From: Ananas comosus
Lineage: Eukaryota > Streptophyta > Magnoliopsida > Poales > Bromeliaceae
Length of the DNA: 64,000 nucleotides
NCBI RefSeq assembly: GCF_001540865.1
Contig: NC_033638.1
Location: forward strand, 2,383,902-2,447,901
Direction of reading: 5' to 3'
In this document: positions 1 through 13,099 of the stretch, in pieces
Position numbering within the stretch: position 1 is the first letter of the stretch
Layout of the letters: the number at the start of each line of letters is the position of its first letter
Program-made: the position numbers and the translations under genes
The notes under the pieces: model-generated
Databases searched by the model: none
What the model was told of the DNA's origin: nothing
Seen by the model: only the letters and a program-made list of their open reading frames with translations

Positions 1-1872
1 CTTATTTCTTCATCTGTTTATGTGATGAAAGAAATTATAAAATTATTTATTGGAGAGAAAAATGGCAAGTGTGTATATGTTGGAAGAATGAAATTACATA
101 TATATATCATGCCTGGATTAGCTTCCGTGTGAGATTGATCCTTACAGCCGAAGTCGTATATATATTATTTCTATCTTATGTATGATGCATATGCCGGCTT
201 AGTTGGTACATTTCCAGGTGTGAGCAGATAATGATTTAACTTTTACCACGTTGCCTTTTTTTTGTTGCCTCGTCGTTGCAGCCATAGTATATTTAAAATT
301 TTTGCCTGACGATTCTTATACGATGTTTTGTTTTGTCTCTTTGAGCCTTTGAGATCCGACACGCGAACAGAGGAGCGGTTATTTCATGGTACCGAATTTC
401 GTGTCGGGTCTTCGGCGTGCCCGATATTCGACCAATTGGCGTTCGGAGCTTGACAAGAAGTATTCAAATCAGATGAAATTTGGATTAGAAATTCTTTATA
501 CTATGTGTATTCAGATCTAGAGATCAGTAATGGTTTGATTTCCGATTTTTAATCGCTATTATCAGCCATTTTTATGAGATTTTATTTTTCATGCCTTTCT
601 ATTCACACCGATTTCAATCGTTAGCGTAAATATATCGGTTGAAAATCACAACAATCCATTATTTATTTTCTAAATTACTTTAAATATTGTCTTAAGAGTT
701 CAAAATCTAATGAGTGTTCCGATCTTGTTGATTCTAAATACTTAAATAGATTAATGTAATTTTAAATTTAAATTTTTTATTGTTGATGGTAGCTTTATTT
801 GAGCTTTCTTTTTATAACATCTTATAATGCTTTAATCCTTTTGTATATTTTAGGGCTGAACTCCTGGACTGAAATTTAGTGACAGGTCTTGCATGCGCCG
901 TGTTTCGGGCTACTATAGTTTGAATCCGTGCGACTGCTGTGCTTGAGTTATATTAAGCACCCCGCGTTGCCGGGAGCGGCACTGTTGAGTGCGCAGCACA
1001 GTTTGCCGCGAGCGATACGCGACGTTGCGGACGGACGCTATTGTGGCTTCTTGGGTCTCCAGTGAAAGCGTTTTGGCCACAGTATATATCCTCTAGTGTT
1101 GTGGCGCGAATTACGCTTGCGCGCGCTTGCGTGTGCAACGATGAGGCTATTTTACTTTCAGCCCACGATAGCTGTTGCGGTTATGATGGCTTCTTGAACT
1201 CGGCCGTGAGATACTCTCCGCTTGCTCCCTGCGGCTACGCCCGGCGGGTGTCCTGCCGGTTATTCCACATCTGGGGGACAATGTTTACGTCGTTGCCAGG
1301 TCACGTGATCGCTCCGGGACTATGCTGTTTCCGTACCTGGGGACGGCGGGCTGAACCCGCGGACAGACTTGGGCCATGCGCGCTGCGGGCGGCGGGCCGG
1401 CGCGAATGCGAGCCCGAGTATTGCGGGCCGCATACAAAATAATAAATTAAATTAAAATTTAAAATTTTTCTTTTGAATGTTGCTTATTTGGCTTTCTTTT
1501 AAACATCTTCATATAAAGAAAAAAAAATACTGTATTGAATTTTAAATTTTGTATTTGAATATTGAATTTTAAAATGTTAAAATTCGAATTTTTAAATTTT
1601 TTTACATATATATCAACATTGTTCTTTAGATGATCCAAATGGCTTATTATTTTCTCTGTAGGAGAGCCAAATGACTGATTTTTTTCTTGTAGGAATGTGT
1701 TGCGGACTTTTGTAGGTGTAGGCTAATATCCACAAACAAATATGCAAGTTTGTTTTTGTTTGTTTAATTATTGGTACTCATTTTATTCTGAAAACTACAA
1801 ATCCTGTTGGTAACTTAATATAGATTATATATATACTTGGAGTTAGATATATTTTAATCGGTTTATATGCAG
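1..1872. other. No recognised gene; AT-rich with a GC-rich island
   Basis: I see no coding exon I can name here. The stretch is AT-rich except for a sharply bounded GC-rich island at about 950-1440. That island holds an open frame of 133 codons on the plus strand (1041-1442), but its translation (many Cys, Arg and Gly, no known motif) looks like chance reading of GC-rich DNA. Earlier exons of the peptidyl-tRNA hydrolase that follows should lie upstream, but the conserved N-terminal motif of that family (GLGNPG) was not found. Confidence 0.4.
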
Positions 1873-2098
1873 GCCGTATTAGTGATTCTCCTATCATGCT
1901 TGTCAAACCTCAAACTTTTATGAATGTAAGTGGTGAATCTGTAAGTAAATGCCTATAACCCATCTAAATTATGTACAAATATCTGAAGAAATATTTATTA
2001 TAGTTCTATTCTAGTTTTATGATGCAAATTGGGACTTCTTCATGTAGGTTGAATCGCTGGTTTCATATTACAAGGTACCACTGAATCAAGCACTTCTG
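1873..2098 (+). CDS. Peptidyl-tRNA hydrolase (CRS2-like), two exons only
   Basis: Two exons of the Pth family, whose enzymes release peptides from peptidyl-tRNA stalled by drop-off; plant chloroplast relatives (CRS2) act in group II intron splicing. Exon 1873-1940 follows an AG and reads SPIMLVKPQTFMNVSGES, the KPQT-[YF]-MN-SG core of the family. Its donor is GTAAGT at 1941. Exon 2048-2098 reads VESLVSYYKVPLNQALL and ends at a GTATAT donor. The next family block (FDDLDL and the GGHNG loop) was not found downstream, nor was the N-terminal GLGNPG motif upstream. This is therefore either a gene fragment or a gene with very long AT-rich introns cut by the window edge. It has no link to the neighbouring carboxypeptidase gene. 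Confidence 0.72.
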
Positions 2099-2159
2099 GT
2101 ATATATATTATATTGTTGTTATGCAACTATTGATGTTTCGTTCTTACTATTAGTTTTTG

Positions 2160-2730
2160 ATGGATTTTTAGTTCTACCTTCTGCAAAATTGTTTGAAATT
2201 TCACCATTTAAAATTTAACAATTGATTTTTTTTAATTCAATCTATAATTTAATATGTAAAATATTAAAATTTAAAATTTAAAATTTAAAATTGTATATTT
2301 TTCCTTAATTATTAAAAATAAATTTAAAATTTTTCTGTTTTAAATTTTATATTTTAGTTTCTGAATTGTAGATTTTAAATTTTATATTCAAATTATAAAA
2401 TTTAAAATTTTAAAAATTATATATATTAATTTACTAAATATATCATGGAATGTCAAATTACCTAGCTGAATTTTTAAAAATTCAAAATTACAATGAGTTA
2501 TTCGATGCATATAAAAGTTTAAAATTAGAAAGATTAGGAATCAACAAAACTCTAACTAAAATCATATATTCAAAATATACAAATTGAATTAAGATAAAAT
2601 GTATTTTTTAAAATTTAAATGTTCAAAATATTAATTTCAAATTTTAGGGATTCTTAAACAAAAGGCGTTATAAAATCTTTAATTTTAAATAATACATAAA
2701 TTTTACCGCACGGGAAGAGGCACTTAGTGT
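2160..2730. repeat. AT-rich low-complexity AAATTTAAAATTT block
   Basis: Short direct repeats of TTAAAATTTAAAATTTAAAA type fill much of 2200-2420, and the whole interval is strongly AT-rich. It lies where the third intron of the peptidyl-tRNA hydrolase would be. No coding signal was seen. Confidence 0.6.
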
Positions 2731-3117
2731 AATATAAGTATATAGTATTTATATCACTATATATTTGGGAAAGAAACCCGTGAAAACGGCTGTGTACGAT
2801 TCTCTTCGATAGCCGATGAGCAATAATTAAGAGATAAGGGCAGCGCTAGCCGTACGTGATCTGCTCTTCACACGTGTTGGTGTGTAGAGTTGATTAGGAA
2901 CGTTTAGCAAGGTACACTTTCCGCTATTTGCTCAGCATGAGTGCAGGTTCAGTGGATTACTTTTTATTACAAAATAGGCGTTTTTTTTTGGAAGTAAGAT
3001 AGTATCTATCCAGCCGACCACCTACACCATCATCTCAACCCTCACATCTCTCCAATCCAAGAGCTTAAAAACACACAAGTACACTGTGTGATAGCTTGTA
3101 AAGATATTCTAGCCCTA

Positions 3118-3185
3118 CCTATATATATATAATATATAATATTATATATATATATACTTATTAATATATATATATAATATATCAA
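3118..3185. repeat. TA-rich microsatellite upstream of the SCPL gene
   Basis: Interrupted TA dinucleotide repeats about 60 bp before the carboxypeptidase start codon. The surrounding 2760-3245 stretch is the likely promoter and 5' UTR; I cannot point to a certain TATA box because of the repeat. Confidence 0.6.
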
Positions 3186-3236
3186 ATATGACTGGAAGCG
3201 TTATTTGGGGGACCGGAGAGAATTTGAACTAAATAA

Positions 3237-5425
<2,189 letters not shown>

Positions 5426-5506
5426 GTTTGTACATGCACGCCTATAGATACAAAGTAGCGCAAACTAATTCAACTATGTATATATAAAGTAGGTCTTGCT
5501 TGCTAT

Positions 5507-5857
5507 TAGGAGCACGGAGTCCTCCGTGCTTCTAAGCCGTTTTCGATGATGGAGCTTCCGAATCGACGATCGGATCCGTTAGACTTATCTAACATATTTG
5601 AAGTATCTATAAAATAAATTTTGTGACTTTTTGATATCATTACCTAACGATCGAAAGAGTTCAAAATCAACGGCTGAAAATAAAAATCTCACAAAAAGTG
5701 TTGATATGGCATTAAAATTTTCGATCAAACAGATTGATCTTGCTGTAAATAGTATAAAGAATTTTCTATCAAAATTTTATTTGATTTGAATATTTTTACA
5801 CTGTTAAACTTGCAAACGGTATACATCAACTATTAAAAATTATTGATTTTGAACATT
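5507..5857. mobile_element. Foldback MITE copy 2, cut at an N
   Basis: It begins with a subterminal hairpin (AGCACGGAG-TC-CTCCGTGCT) and the shared segment TTTTCGATGATGGAGCTTCC, then runs about 350 bp to the N at 5858, where the right half is lost. It lies directly behind the last recognisable SCPL exon. Confidence 0.65.
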
Positions 5858-5858
5858 N

Positions 5859-6249
5859 GGAAAGTAGAGAGGTTCATCAAACACAGTACCACATAAAATA
5901 GAACTTAATGACACTGGCCAATTTAGGCAAGCAAGATATAAAGAAAATGATTCACTTTTTAAATAATTTACATACTTCTATTTGTCATATCTGCAATGCA
6001 AATCTAGTTATAAATTACAAAGGAAGCTCCTGACATCTGCATGTCTAAAGAATTTTCAGAACTAACAAAGTTGCTTGAAAAAGTATATTTAGGCAAGCAG
6101 AACTGGAACCTAAAAGAAATGGCTAATTGAGCGGTTAAATAAAAGCGGGGTTTTCTCATTCAGATATGCAATATCAGTCTATCAAACTTCTAGCAAACAT
6201 ATTTCAAGATAAAGTAGCCAAGGTATAAGGACCTTTAGTAGTGGGCGGA
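5859..6249. other. No feature recognised
   Basis: AT-rich sequence after an N join. No exon, terminal repeat or tandem repeat was seen. It forms the immediate left flank of the copia LTR that starts at 6250. Confidence 0.4.
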
Positions 6250-6444
6250 TGTTACGACATATTTAATATCTCATGCTATATAAGGATATTATATATTACG
6301 ACATATTTAGAGTAGGATTATATAATATGAGATATCTAGTTATATTGTTACTATATTAGACATTGTTACTATATTAGACTAATCTCTTGTACTATATAAC
6401 ATCATCAATAGAATCATGAGGGTATGCTTTTTGCCCTTCTTTCA
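6250..6444 (+). mobile_element. Short 5' LTR of a copia retrotransposon
   Basis: A 195-bp segment starts TGTTACGACA and ends CTTTCA. A TATA-like CTATATAAGG lies at about 6278. It is followed at once by TGACATCAGAGC, which resembles the usual plant primer binding site TGGTATCAGAGC (initiator Met tRNA). The gag relic further downstream is of copia type, so this is read as its 5' LTR. The other LTR is absent because a second LTR element cuts in at 7463. Confidence 0.65.
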
Positions 6445-6584
6445 TGACATCAGAGCAGGAACTCTAATTTGGAAATATCGATCCATAGCCACTATTCACC
6501 ACAAGTCTCATATTCTTCCATAGTTGCATTTTTCTTTTGGTGTTCTATCTCCCCTTATCCTTGAATTTTTATCTCCTCGGCACT

Positions 6585-6674
6585 GCTACAGTACCGGCGC
6601 TACAGTACCGACGCTACAGTTTGTGCTACAGTATGACCGCTACAGTACCAGTGCTACAGTGGTTCTGCTACAGT
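6585..6674 (+). repeat. Seven GCTACAGT 8-mers at 14-bp spacing
   Basis: GCTACAGT starts at 6585, 6599, 6613, 6625, 6639, 6653 and 6667. The 6-base spacers differ, and the phase is 14 bp except for one step of 12. It lies in the 5' leader of the copia relic between the primer binding site and gag. It could be a regulatory repeat or a structural element of the leader RNA. Confidence 0.85.
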
Positions 6675-6879
6675 GATTTTCAGCCTATTAGAGTTTCTTC
6701 TTATATCGTTGGTGCTGTTTGCTGGTGTCGCCTGGTTGATCTCAAGTATTAGGTTCAACTCTGACTCCTTTATATCTTTCCTCTGGATCTGTGATTACTT
6801 GGTCTATTTTTCGAATTTGTCTCTTTCGTGGTAGATCTTTTTTTTTTTTTTCCTTCTTGGTGGTAACATGTCTTCCTCT

Positions 6880-7456
6880 TCAAACCTGCCAGTAAAATAT
6901 CAAAACTCTCATACCACTTGAACTCACGGATTCCACATATCTGGTGTGGAAACAAATTTTTCTTAATATTTTGGAGAGTTTTGATGTTACATCGCATGTG
7001 GACGGAACTGGTACTGTACCGCCTCAAACTATTGAAACTGATGATAAGAAAACAAGTGCAAACCCCGAATATCAAAAATGAAAAAGAAAAGACACCACTA
7101 TACTCTCATGAATAAATGCCACTCTTTCTCTTAGCATATTACAGATAGTTGTTTCTAGTTCTCCTAAAACTGCATATGATGCTTAAAAAACTATTGAAGC
7201 ATATTTTCTTGATAAAACTGCTTCCACGGCTTTCTTTCTAAAGTCCAAATTGCGAAGTATCAAGAAAGGTTCAATGAACATAAGCGATTACATGCAAAAG
7301 ATTAAATCGATTGGTGATGCTCTTCAAGTGATTGGTAAAACTGAGTCTGACCATAACTTGGTCATGACAGTACTTCTTGGGTTACCGGAAGAATATAGAA
7401 GTTTTGTCAGTGCCCTTAATACACATCAACATAAGCCCATAAGCAAGCTGAAATAG
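6880..7456 (+). pseudogene. Copia gag relic (UBN2-type)
   Basis: The plus-strand translation shows a copia Gag: WKQIFLNILESFDVTSHVDG near 6947, FFLKSKLRSIKKGSMNISDY near 7230, then MQKIKSIGDALQVIGKTESD and LVMTVLLGLPEEYRSFVSAL. These match the conserved Gag region of plant Ty1/copia elements that packages the RNA. The frame is broken: several positions where Trp is expected are TGA or TAA (near 7078, 7110 and 7182), and the N-terminal part is out of frame before 6947. The reading ends at 7456, just before a new LTR starts at 7463, so the rest of the polyprotein is lost. Confidence 0.8.
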
Positions 7457-7636
7457 ATGGACTGTAACATATCGAAATCTCGGCAATTAAATTCGAACCT
7501 TGGTCAAACTGACGAAAGTGTGAAATTGGTACACTTCGGAGAGGCCGAAGGCGTCAAGTAATGCAAAATGCATCACTGGGGATCTTCAAGAGCTTTCGGA
7601 AATCAAAATCTGCAAACTGCAGGTTTTGTGCTCTCG

Positions 7637-7866
7637 GGGACCGGTCCCTAGTGGGAGAGACCGGTCCCCGAACACGTAGGCAGCGAGGTGGCTGAGAAAT
7701 CGGCTAAGTCCTGAAAAATCAGCTCTCGGGAACCGGTCCCTGCGAGGAGAGACCGGTCCCCCAGAGACCGGTTCCATCGAGGGAGACTGGTTGCATCGCG
7801 CGCAGCCTGCTCATTCCGTGGGAGGAGCTCTCGGGAACCGGTCCCAGGTCGGGGAGACCGGTCCCT
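7637..7866. repeat. GGGACCGGTCCC palindrome doublets, cluster 1
   Basis: ACCGGT cores come in pairs about 20 bp apart, for example ACCGGTCCC-TAGTGGGAGAG-ACCGGTCCC. Three doublets plus a single copy are seen within about 230 bp. The same arrangement returns at 52792 and 54532. Confidence 0.8.
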
Positions 7867-7934
7867 TACTGCGAAAAATGCCCAGTCTAGGCAGTGCACT
7901 AGAGATAAAGTGCGAGGGCTTAAATGCAATTGTC

Positions 7935-8258
7935 ACAACACCTTATATGGCTCAATCCTCTCCCCTCTTCACAGCAAACACCCCAAACACAACACCTTAT
8001 ATGGCCCAATCCTCTCCCCTCTTCACAGCAAACACCCCAAACACAACACCTTATATGGCCCAATCCTCTCCCCTCTTCACAGCAAACACCCCAAACACAA
8101 CACCTTATATGGCCCAATCCTCTCCCCTCTTCACAGCAAACACCCCAAACACAACACCTTATATGGCCCAATCCTCTCCCCTCTTCACAGCAAACACCCC
8201 AAACACAACACCTTATATGGCCCAATCCTCTCCCCTCTTCACAGCAAACACCCCAAAC
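7935..8258. repeat. 54-bp minisatellite, six copies
   Basis: Six tandem copies of a 54-bp unit containing ACCTTATATGGCCCAATCC and CAAACACCCCAAACAC. Copies 2-6 look identical by eye; copy 1 has CT for CC in ATGGCTCAAT. The unit is 18 codons long, so several frames stay open on both strands; I do not take these as genes. The array is inside an LTR. Confidence 0.95.
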
Positions 8259-9549
8259 ACCTCTCCCTCTCATTTCCTCTGCTCTCTCTCTCTAGAGCTC
8301 ACCTAGGGCTTGAAGGAGAAGAAGAAGAAGCTTGGGGGAGGATTTTTGGTGGATTTGGTGGGTTTAGGATCTCTCCTATAAGAAGGATCTTGGAGAGCTT
8401 TGGACCAAGGTATGGTTTCATGAAAACCTAGGCTAGGGTTTGGATTTCTCCCAAGAAAACTTAGGTTTTGGAGCTTCTTCGATGATTAGAGCACCTCTTG
8501 AGGCTTGAGCTCCATGAAAATCCATGGAAGCCCAAGGTCCTCTCATGATGAACTTCTTGGGTTCATCTTGGATGCCCTAGAAATGGCTTAGTTGGCCTTA
8601 GATGAGCACCAAGAAGCTTGACAAGCTCTATTTTGCTTGTTTTAGAGATCAAAACCTAGGGTTTAGCAATGGATTTGGTTAGGGCACCAAATTTGGGGCT
8701 TTTGCCCTAGAATTTTTCAGGGGCGAATTGACCCTGTAGAAACCTAATTGGAGGTGTCCTCGACGCGTTGGGCAACTCCGTTTACGAAAATATTTAAGTA
8801 TGGTTCATGTACAAAGGGCCTAATATGGCACTATTTTGGTAATGGGACTTGGAATCGGCTTTCGTAAAGTTCGAGAGTCGTCGTATTCTACACCTACACG
8901 ACCCCTCGAGTTGGGTGGTGCATTCCAAGGACCTCGGAAATCCCTTTATGTCTAAAACTAGATAAATTGTCACGCTCCGGATTACACGTTTTCCGGGCAC
9001 GCCGACAAATCCGCCGTATACGAAGGAATTTTTCTTGTATACGAAGCGACAACTGTACCTGTAAAATATACAATACTACAAACAGTAGTATAGAGCTGCT
9101 AGAAGAACTAGAAAAGTAAAAGAAACCGAGTTCTATATACATACACTGAATCCCAGAGTACAAAACTACTCGCGCTGGCGAGTTAAAAGTCTATATGTAC
9201 ATGAACCCAAACCAAAACATTTACCTGCAGTAGAGGTGCCTCTACTTCTGCTCCTCGGATAGGGCTCTAACTCACGATGCCCTTGCCTAGATTCTGATCA
9301 GCAACAGCAGCAGCCGAAGACGAAGGGTCTACAAAAACGGGATAACAACTGGGCGTGAGAACTACTGTAGAAACAAGTAGTCCTCAGTGGGTGCCGCCCT
9401 CAACAATCATCGGTCTACCCACTAAGTCTACAAAAGGTAATAAGGCTAGCAGGAAAAGCTGGAAAGAAAACTACAGCTACATATCGCTACACTAGCATGA
9501 TCTACACTAACCAACTGTAGTAAAAGTCACAACTGACTCAATCTCACTA

Positions 9550-9850
9550 GGGAGTGTGAACACACCCGTCCCGCCTGTCGGATCGAACCCGTAACCTACT
9601 CCAGGAGTAGCTGGTGGAGAAAACTCTCTAGGGACTGTGAATACACTCATCCCGTCTAATTAGGTCACACCGTAGCTCAAGAGTAACCGGCGGAGAAGAC
9701 TCTCTAGAGACTGTGAATACACCCGTCTCGTCTACTCGACTACACCGTATCTCAAGAGTAACCGGCGGAGAAAACTCTCTAAAGACTGTGAATACACCCG
9801 TCTCGCCTAATTAGACTACACCGTATCTCAAGCGTAGTCGGTTCCAGAAA
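9550..9850. repeat. 76-81-bp tandem repeat inside the solo LTR
   Basis: About four diverged units begin at 9550, 9631, 9707 and 9782. They carry GACTGTGAATACACCCGTC, then ACACCGTATCTCAAGAGTA and CGGCGGAGAAAACTCTCTA. Unit length shrinks from 81 to about 76 bp. Confidence 0.8.
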
Positions 9851-11298
9851 AAGTCCAATAGGACGGCTAAGACTCCACTCACGTCACAACCTCACTAAAG
9901 GTAGGAAAAAACGTCACTCACTATCTCACCCGGGCTGCCCAAAACGGACCCACTCTGCCTGTATCTAGCTGCGCCGTACACCACCTCGAGGGTAGCCGGC
10001 TCAAGAACTGTCCAGCAGAAACTGCGACACTCATCGCACTAAAACCTCATTCCGGAATGGCATTCGTGGGTGCAACCCAACCGAGTTTACAAGTGTCTCT
10101 GTCAAGTTCGTACTGCTCTCACAGGCTAAGGTCAAGTAACCAACTCTAACTGGTCTAACAACTAACAGATCACGTGCCCTCAGTACAATCCGTCGCCAAA
10201 AAGGCGATACGGGTCCACCGTCAACCCCAACGGCCCCCAACAGTCCGGAACAGCCTTAAAGCTACTATAAAAAAATTCTCTCGACATCCCAGCACGAGCG
10301 TAAATACATTCTAATCTACCTGGGATACTCACTATGATGATACTGCAACAGTATAAAATCATACAATGGCCCCTGGGCTAAATCAGGTAGTTTAACATAT
10401 GATGATTAATATCGCAAGTTTTCTCCTAAGTCTTATCCAAGTCCAACATGTATGTATATCCATAAATAAATAGACTAAGCTCCAATTTAGATTATTACAA
10501 AACCAAATCAATGAACCGAGCAATTGCGACATGCAAAAGAATTCCCCTAATACATGTTGACTATATAGGCACTTAGGAGTAAGCCGATGATTAACCCACC
10601 TTTAGTGCAATTCCTCTGGCAGCAATCACGGTCTCGGATCACAAGTAACACAGCTGGAAACACCTCCAAACCAGCAACAATCCCCTTAAAATCTGGACAT
10701 TACAATTCACCCAAAATCCATTAAAATTCGTCAATTTTAGCACTTAAACTTAGAATTTACCCAATTCCAATGTCAAAACTCACCTAACAATCTCCAAATC
10801 AGGTGAAGAGGGTTCCAATTCCAGTACTGGTTGATAGGGAATGTGACTCAACTCCACAAAGCCCTTGCGTCCAAAGTTCACCCCAAGAAAACTCAAAAAC
10901 TTGCAATTCTGCCCATAGTAACAGCAGCAGAGGAAAACCTGAGTTTGACTAGGCTAACCTTCACCAAATTCTGCAAGTCAAGGCTTCGTGGATTCCTCTG
11001 AAAGTCTAGAATCCAGCAAACCAAGTTTCGTCGAAATTCGATATCTCTACGTCGCGTACGAGCCAAAACACTGAAGGTCGTCGCTGAAGAACTGCAGAAT
11101 CAGCACCTATCAAGCTTGGAGTTGTGGATTTTGAAGCAATTTATGGAAATTCGAGAGTAGAAGATGAAATCCAAGGGCTCACTGTGAAGGAGTAAAAAAA
11201 GCTCACCAGGGTCACCTTCCATCTATTTATAGGCTGCTGGGAGGGTAAAATAAGCCCCAAGAGAAGTAGCTGTAATCTGGTGTCCCTGCAGAAACGGG

Positions 11299-11572
11299 GG
11301 TTTTGGGCGCCCGGAACCATGTTCTGGGCGACCGAAACATCCAAGCTGCACAAATCATGCTCCTCGGGCTCTACGCTCGCGGTGTGCTGCGCCCGTAAAC
11401 GGCTCCGGCGGAACTTACCTACCACCCTGCCACGCGTCGAAGCAAACGATATTCACGATGTAGAATTTCCGGACCCACTTCTGGGCGCCCGGAACATAGG
11501 ATCCGAATTGGCTCCAGTTTCAGTTAAATTTAACACTCGGTTCTGGGCGACCTAAAACATGTTCTGGGCGCC
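11299..11572. repeat. TTCTGGGCGCCCGGAA motif copies in the solo LTR
   Basis: Imperfect palindromes of GGGCGCCC type (GGGCGCCCGGAAC, GGGCGACCGAAAC and similar) occur five times, with two clear pairs whose starts are 21 bp apart. A degraded copy of this block lies at 23975-24270 in the related LTR. Confidence 0.7.
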
Positions 11573-11738
11573 CGAATCTGGCAAAACTCCAGTTTTGCTT
11601 ATTTGAGTGCACCGAGTTCAATTCTGCATCCAGTTCGTGCAGAATTGACTCTGACTCAGTCCGACACTCTCCAGAGATGTCGACCAGTCACTAATACTTA
11701 AGCCAATCATATCCAAAACTCAGGAACACTACATAAAT

Positions 11739-12248
11739 AATGTCATAAAATTATGAAATATATTGGGTAAGAATTTTAAAAATCTAGATTATGTTTAGTA
11801 GTATCGATTGTCGATTTGGATCGCCCATAATGAGAAAGATTAGAAAGTACTTTAAGGGTTTGATGCTCATATTAAGAGTAATTTAACTCAGTTCTATTTA
11901 TTTTTCATCTTTAAATAAAAATTAGGTAAAAATATACATAATTAACTTATCTGAACTATAGACTATTTTGAATCTATTACCAACCCAATATTTAATTTAT
12001 TTGATTTGACTTTGCCAACGACATTTTGATTTCAAAATTTAAGCTAATTTTTTTATTTTATTGGATTGCATGAATTATACTAACTAAATCTATAAAGATA
12101 ACAAATTTTAAAGCCAAATAATAGTTGCTTGACTCAAATTAAACTTATTGAAAGGTTAGTTAGTAAAAAATCAAAATTTTGATAGATTGGATTGTCGATT
12201 CAAAATGCATGTTCCAGACAGTTTATCTAAAAATTATGGCTAAATTAT
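11739..12248. other. MITE remnant and AT-rich spacer
   Basis: About 11800-11850 holds a short piece (TCGATTGTCGATTTGGAT) like the arms of the foldback MITE family. The rest is AT-rich with no coding or repeat signal that I can name. Confidence 0.45.
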
Positions 12249-12884
12249 ATAAAACCCTCTTATTAATACCCGCTTTTTCACTTTCTCCTCTGTCGTTTAA
12301 AAATCTATACTTTACCCACTTGTAAAATAAAAAATGTTCACAGGGGAGTACGGTGTGAACTGTGATGACAAAATGACCAATTTGCCCATCATTATTTTTG
12401 TCTCCTCCCTCATCTTACTCATCCGTCGCCTCGATCGGCGGCGATTCGTGCCTCGATCGGCCTCGATTCTTTCTATTTTCTTCTTCACCTGTTCCCCTTC
12501 TCCTCTTGCACCTTCGTCACCCCTCCATTTCGGCAACAGTAGAGAGAAAATTGAGGTGGTGTGGATGGAGAGGTGGGCAAGAGCAATGAGGGCTAAGACG
12601 AGGCAGCGGAGGCAGGCGAGGGGGTGTTTGTGGGCGAGGACGGAGATGTAGGCAAGGGCGAGGCGGCGAGGCGGCAGGAGGGCGAGGTGATAGGGGAGGA
12701 GGTTGAGAGTATTTATGGTTTATAAAATATATAATAATATTTTATAAATGGAACCCTAACGGGGTACTAACTGCAGGGGGTGAAGTAAACATTTTTTATT
12801 TTACAAAGGGGTAAAGTATAGATTTTTTAAATGACAGGGGAAAAGTGAAAAAGCGGGTATTGACAGAAGAATTTTTAGTTATTA
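12249..12884. mobile_element. MULE-like element with long terminal inverted repeats
   Basis: The segment AATACCCGCTTTTTCACTTT near 12264 returns inverted as AAAGTGAAAAAGCGGGTATT near 12846. The inversion continues inward for about 75 bp (CTTGTAAAATAAAAAATGTT against AACATTTTTTATTTTACAAA). The interior is unusually GC-rich with a repeated GGCGAGGCGGC style between AT-rich ends. Long inverted ends around a GC-rich, possibly captured interior fit a non-autonomous Mutator-like element. I did not find a clean 8-10-bp target duplication, so the exact ends are uncertain. Confidence 0.6.
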
Positions 12885-12889
12885 TATTT

Positions 12890-13075
12890 ACACTTTAATC
12901 AATTCCATCCATTAGATCACACTATTCAACCAACCACCCACTCAACCCTAGAGGGACCACCACTAAACCCTAGGAGACCACTATCATTCTAAAGCTACAA
13001 TTTTTTATTCTAGAGTTAAAAACTTGATTGCAAAAAAGGCTAAATACTATTAATAGTATTCTAGCCCAATTTAAT
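12890..13075. mobile_element. Small MITE-like repeat (ACCACCCACTCAACCCTA family)
   Basis: ATTAGATCACACTATTCAACC, CACCCACTCAACCCTAG and GGGACCACCACTAAACC recur in altered form at 15255-15480 and, inverted, at 59898-60100. No ends were defined with certainty. Confidence 0.5.
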
Positions 13076-13099
13076 CTCTCTCTATATATACGTGAAGCC

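Larger units (their letters stand above)
7463..8967 (+). mobile_element. 5' part of a long LTR (TGTAACATATCG family)
   Basis: It starts TGTAACATATCG directly behind the copia gag relic. It contains doublets of the palindrome GGGACCGGTCCC (7637-7866), a 54-bp minisatellite (7935-8258), a purine-rich GAAGAAGAAG stretch, and the ACGCGTTGGGCAACTCCG segment that also occurs in other LTRs of the window. It is cut at 8967, where a solo LTR is inserted; the rest does not resume on the far side. Confidence 0.6.
8968..11733 (-). mobile_element. Solo LTR with perfect TAAAT target duplications
   Basis: The 2,766-bp LTR starts TGTCACGCTCCGG and ends GGAACACTACA. It is flanked by TAAAT at 8963-8967 and again at 11734-11738. 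No internal retrotransposon sequence lies between or beside the ends, which is the mark of recombination between two LTRs. The start motif matches the reverse complement of the GGGCGTGACA ends seen elsewhere, so it is in minus orientation. A relative lies at 21814-24446. The sequence contains a 76-81-bp repeat (9550-9850) and GGGCGCCC-type doublets (11299-11572). Confidence 0.85.

Noticed and set aside
1041..1442. 133-residue gene in the GC-rich island
   Set aside because: No motif, no conserved start context, Cys/Arg/Gly-rich composition expected from GC-rich non-coding DNA.
7910..8431. Long overlapping open frames with an 18-residue protein repeat, both strands
   Set aside because: They arise from the 54-bp minisatellite, whose unit is a multiple of three without stops. 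No start context or family match, and the DNA lies inside an LTR.
12334..12651. 105-codon frame inside the MULE-like element
   Set aside because: Starts in the inverted end and runs into GC-rich repeats; no recognisable protein.
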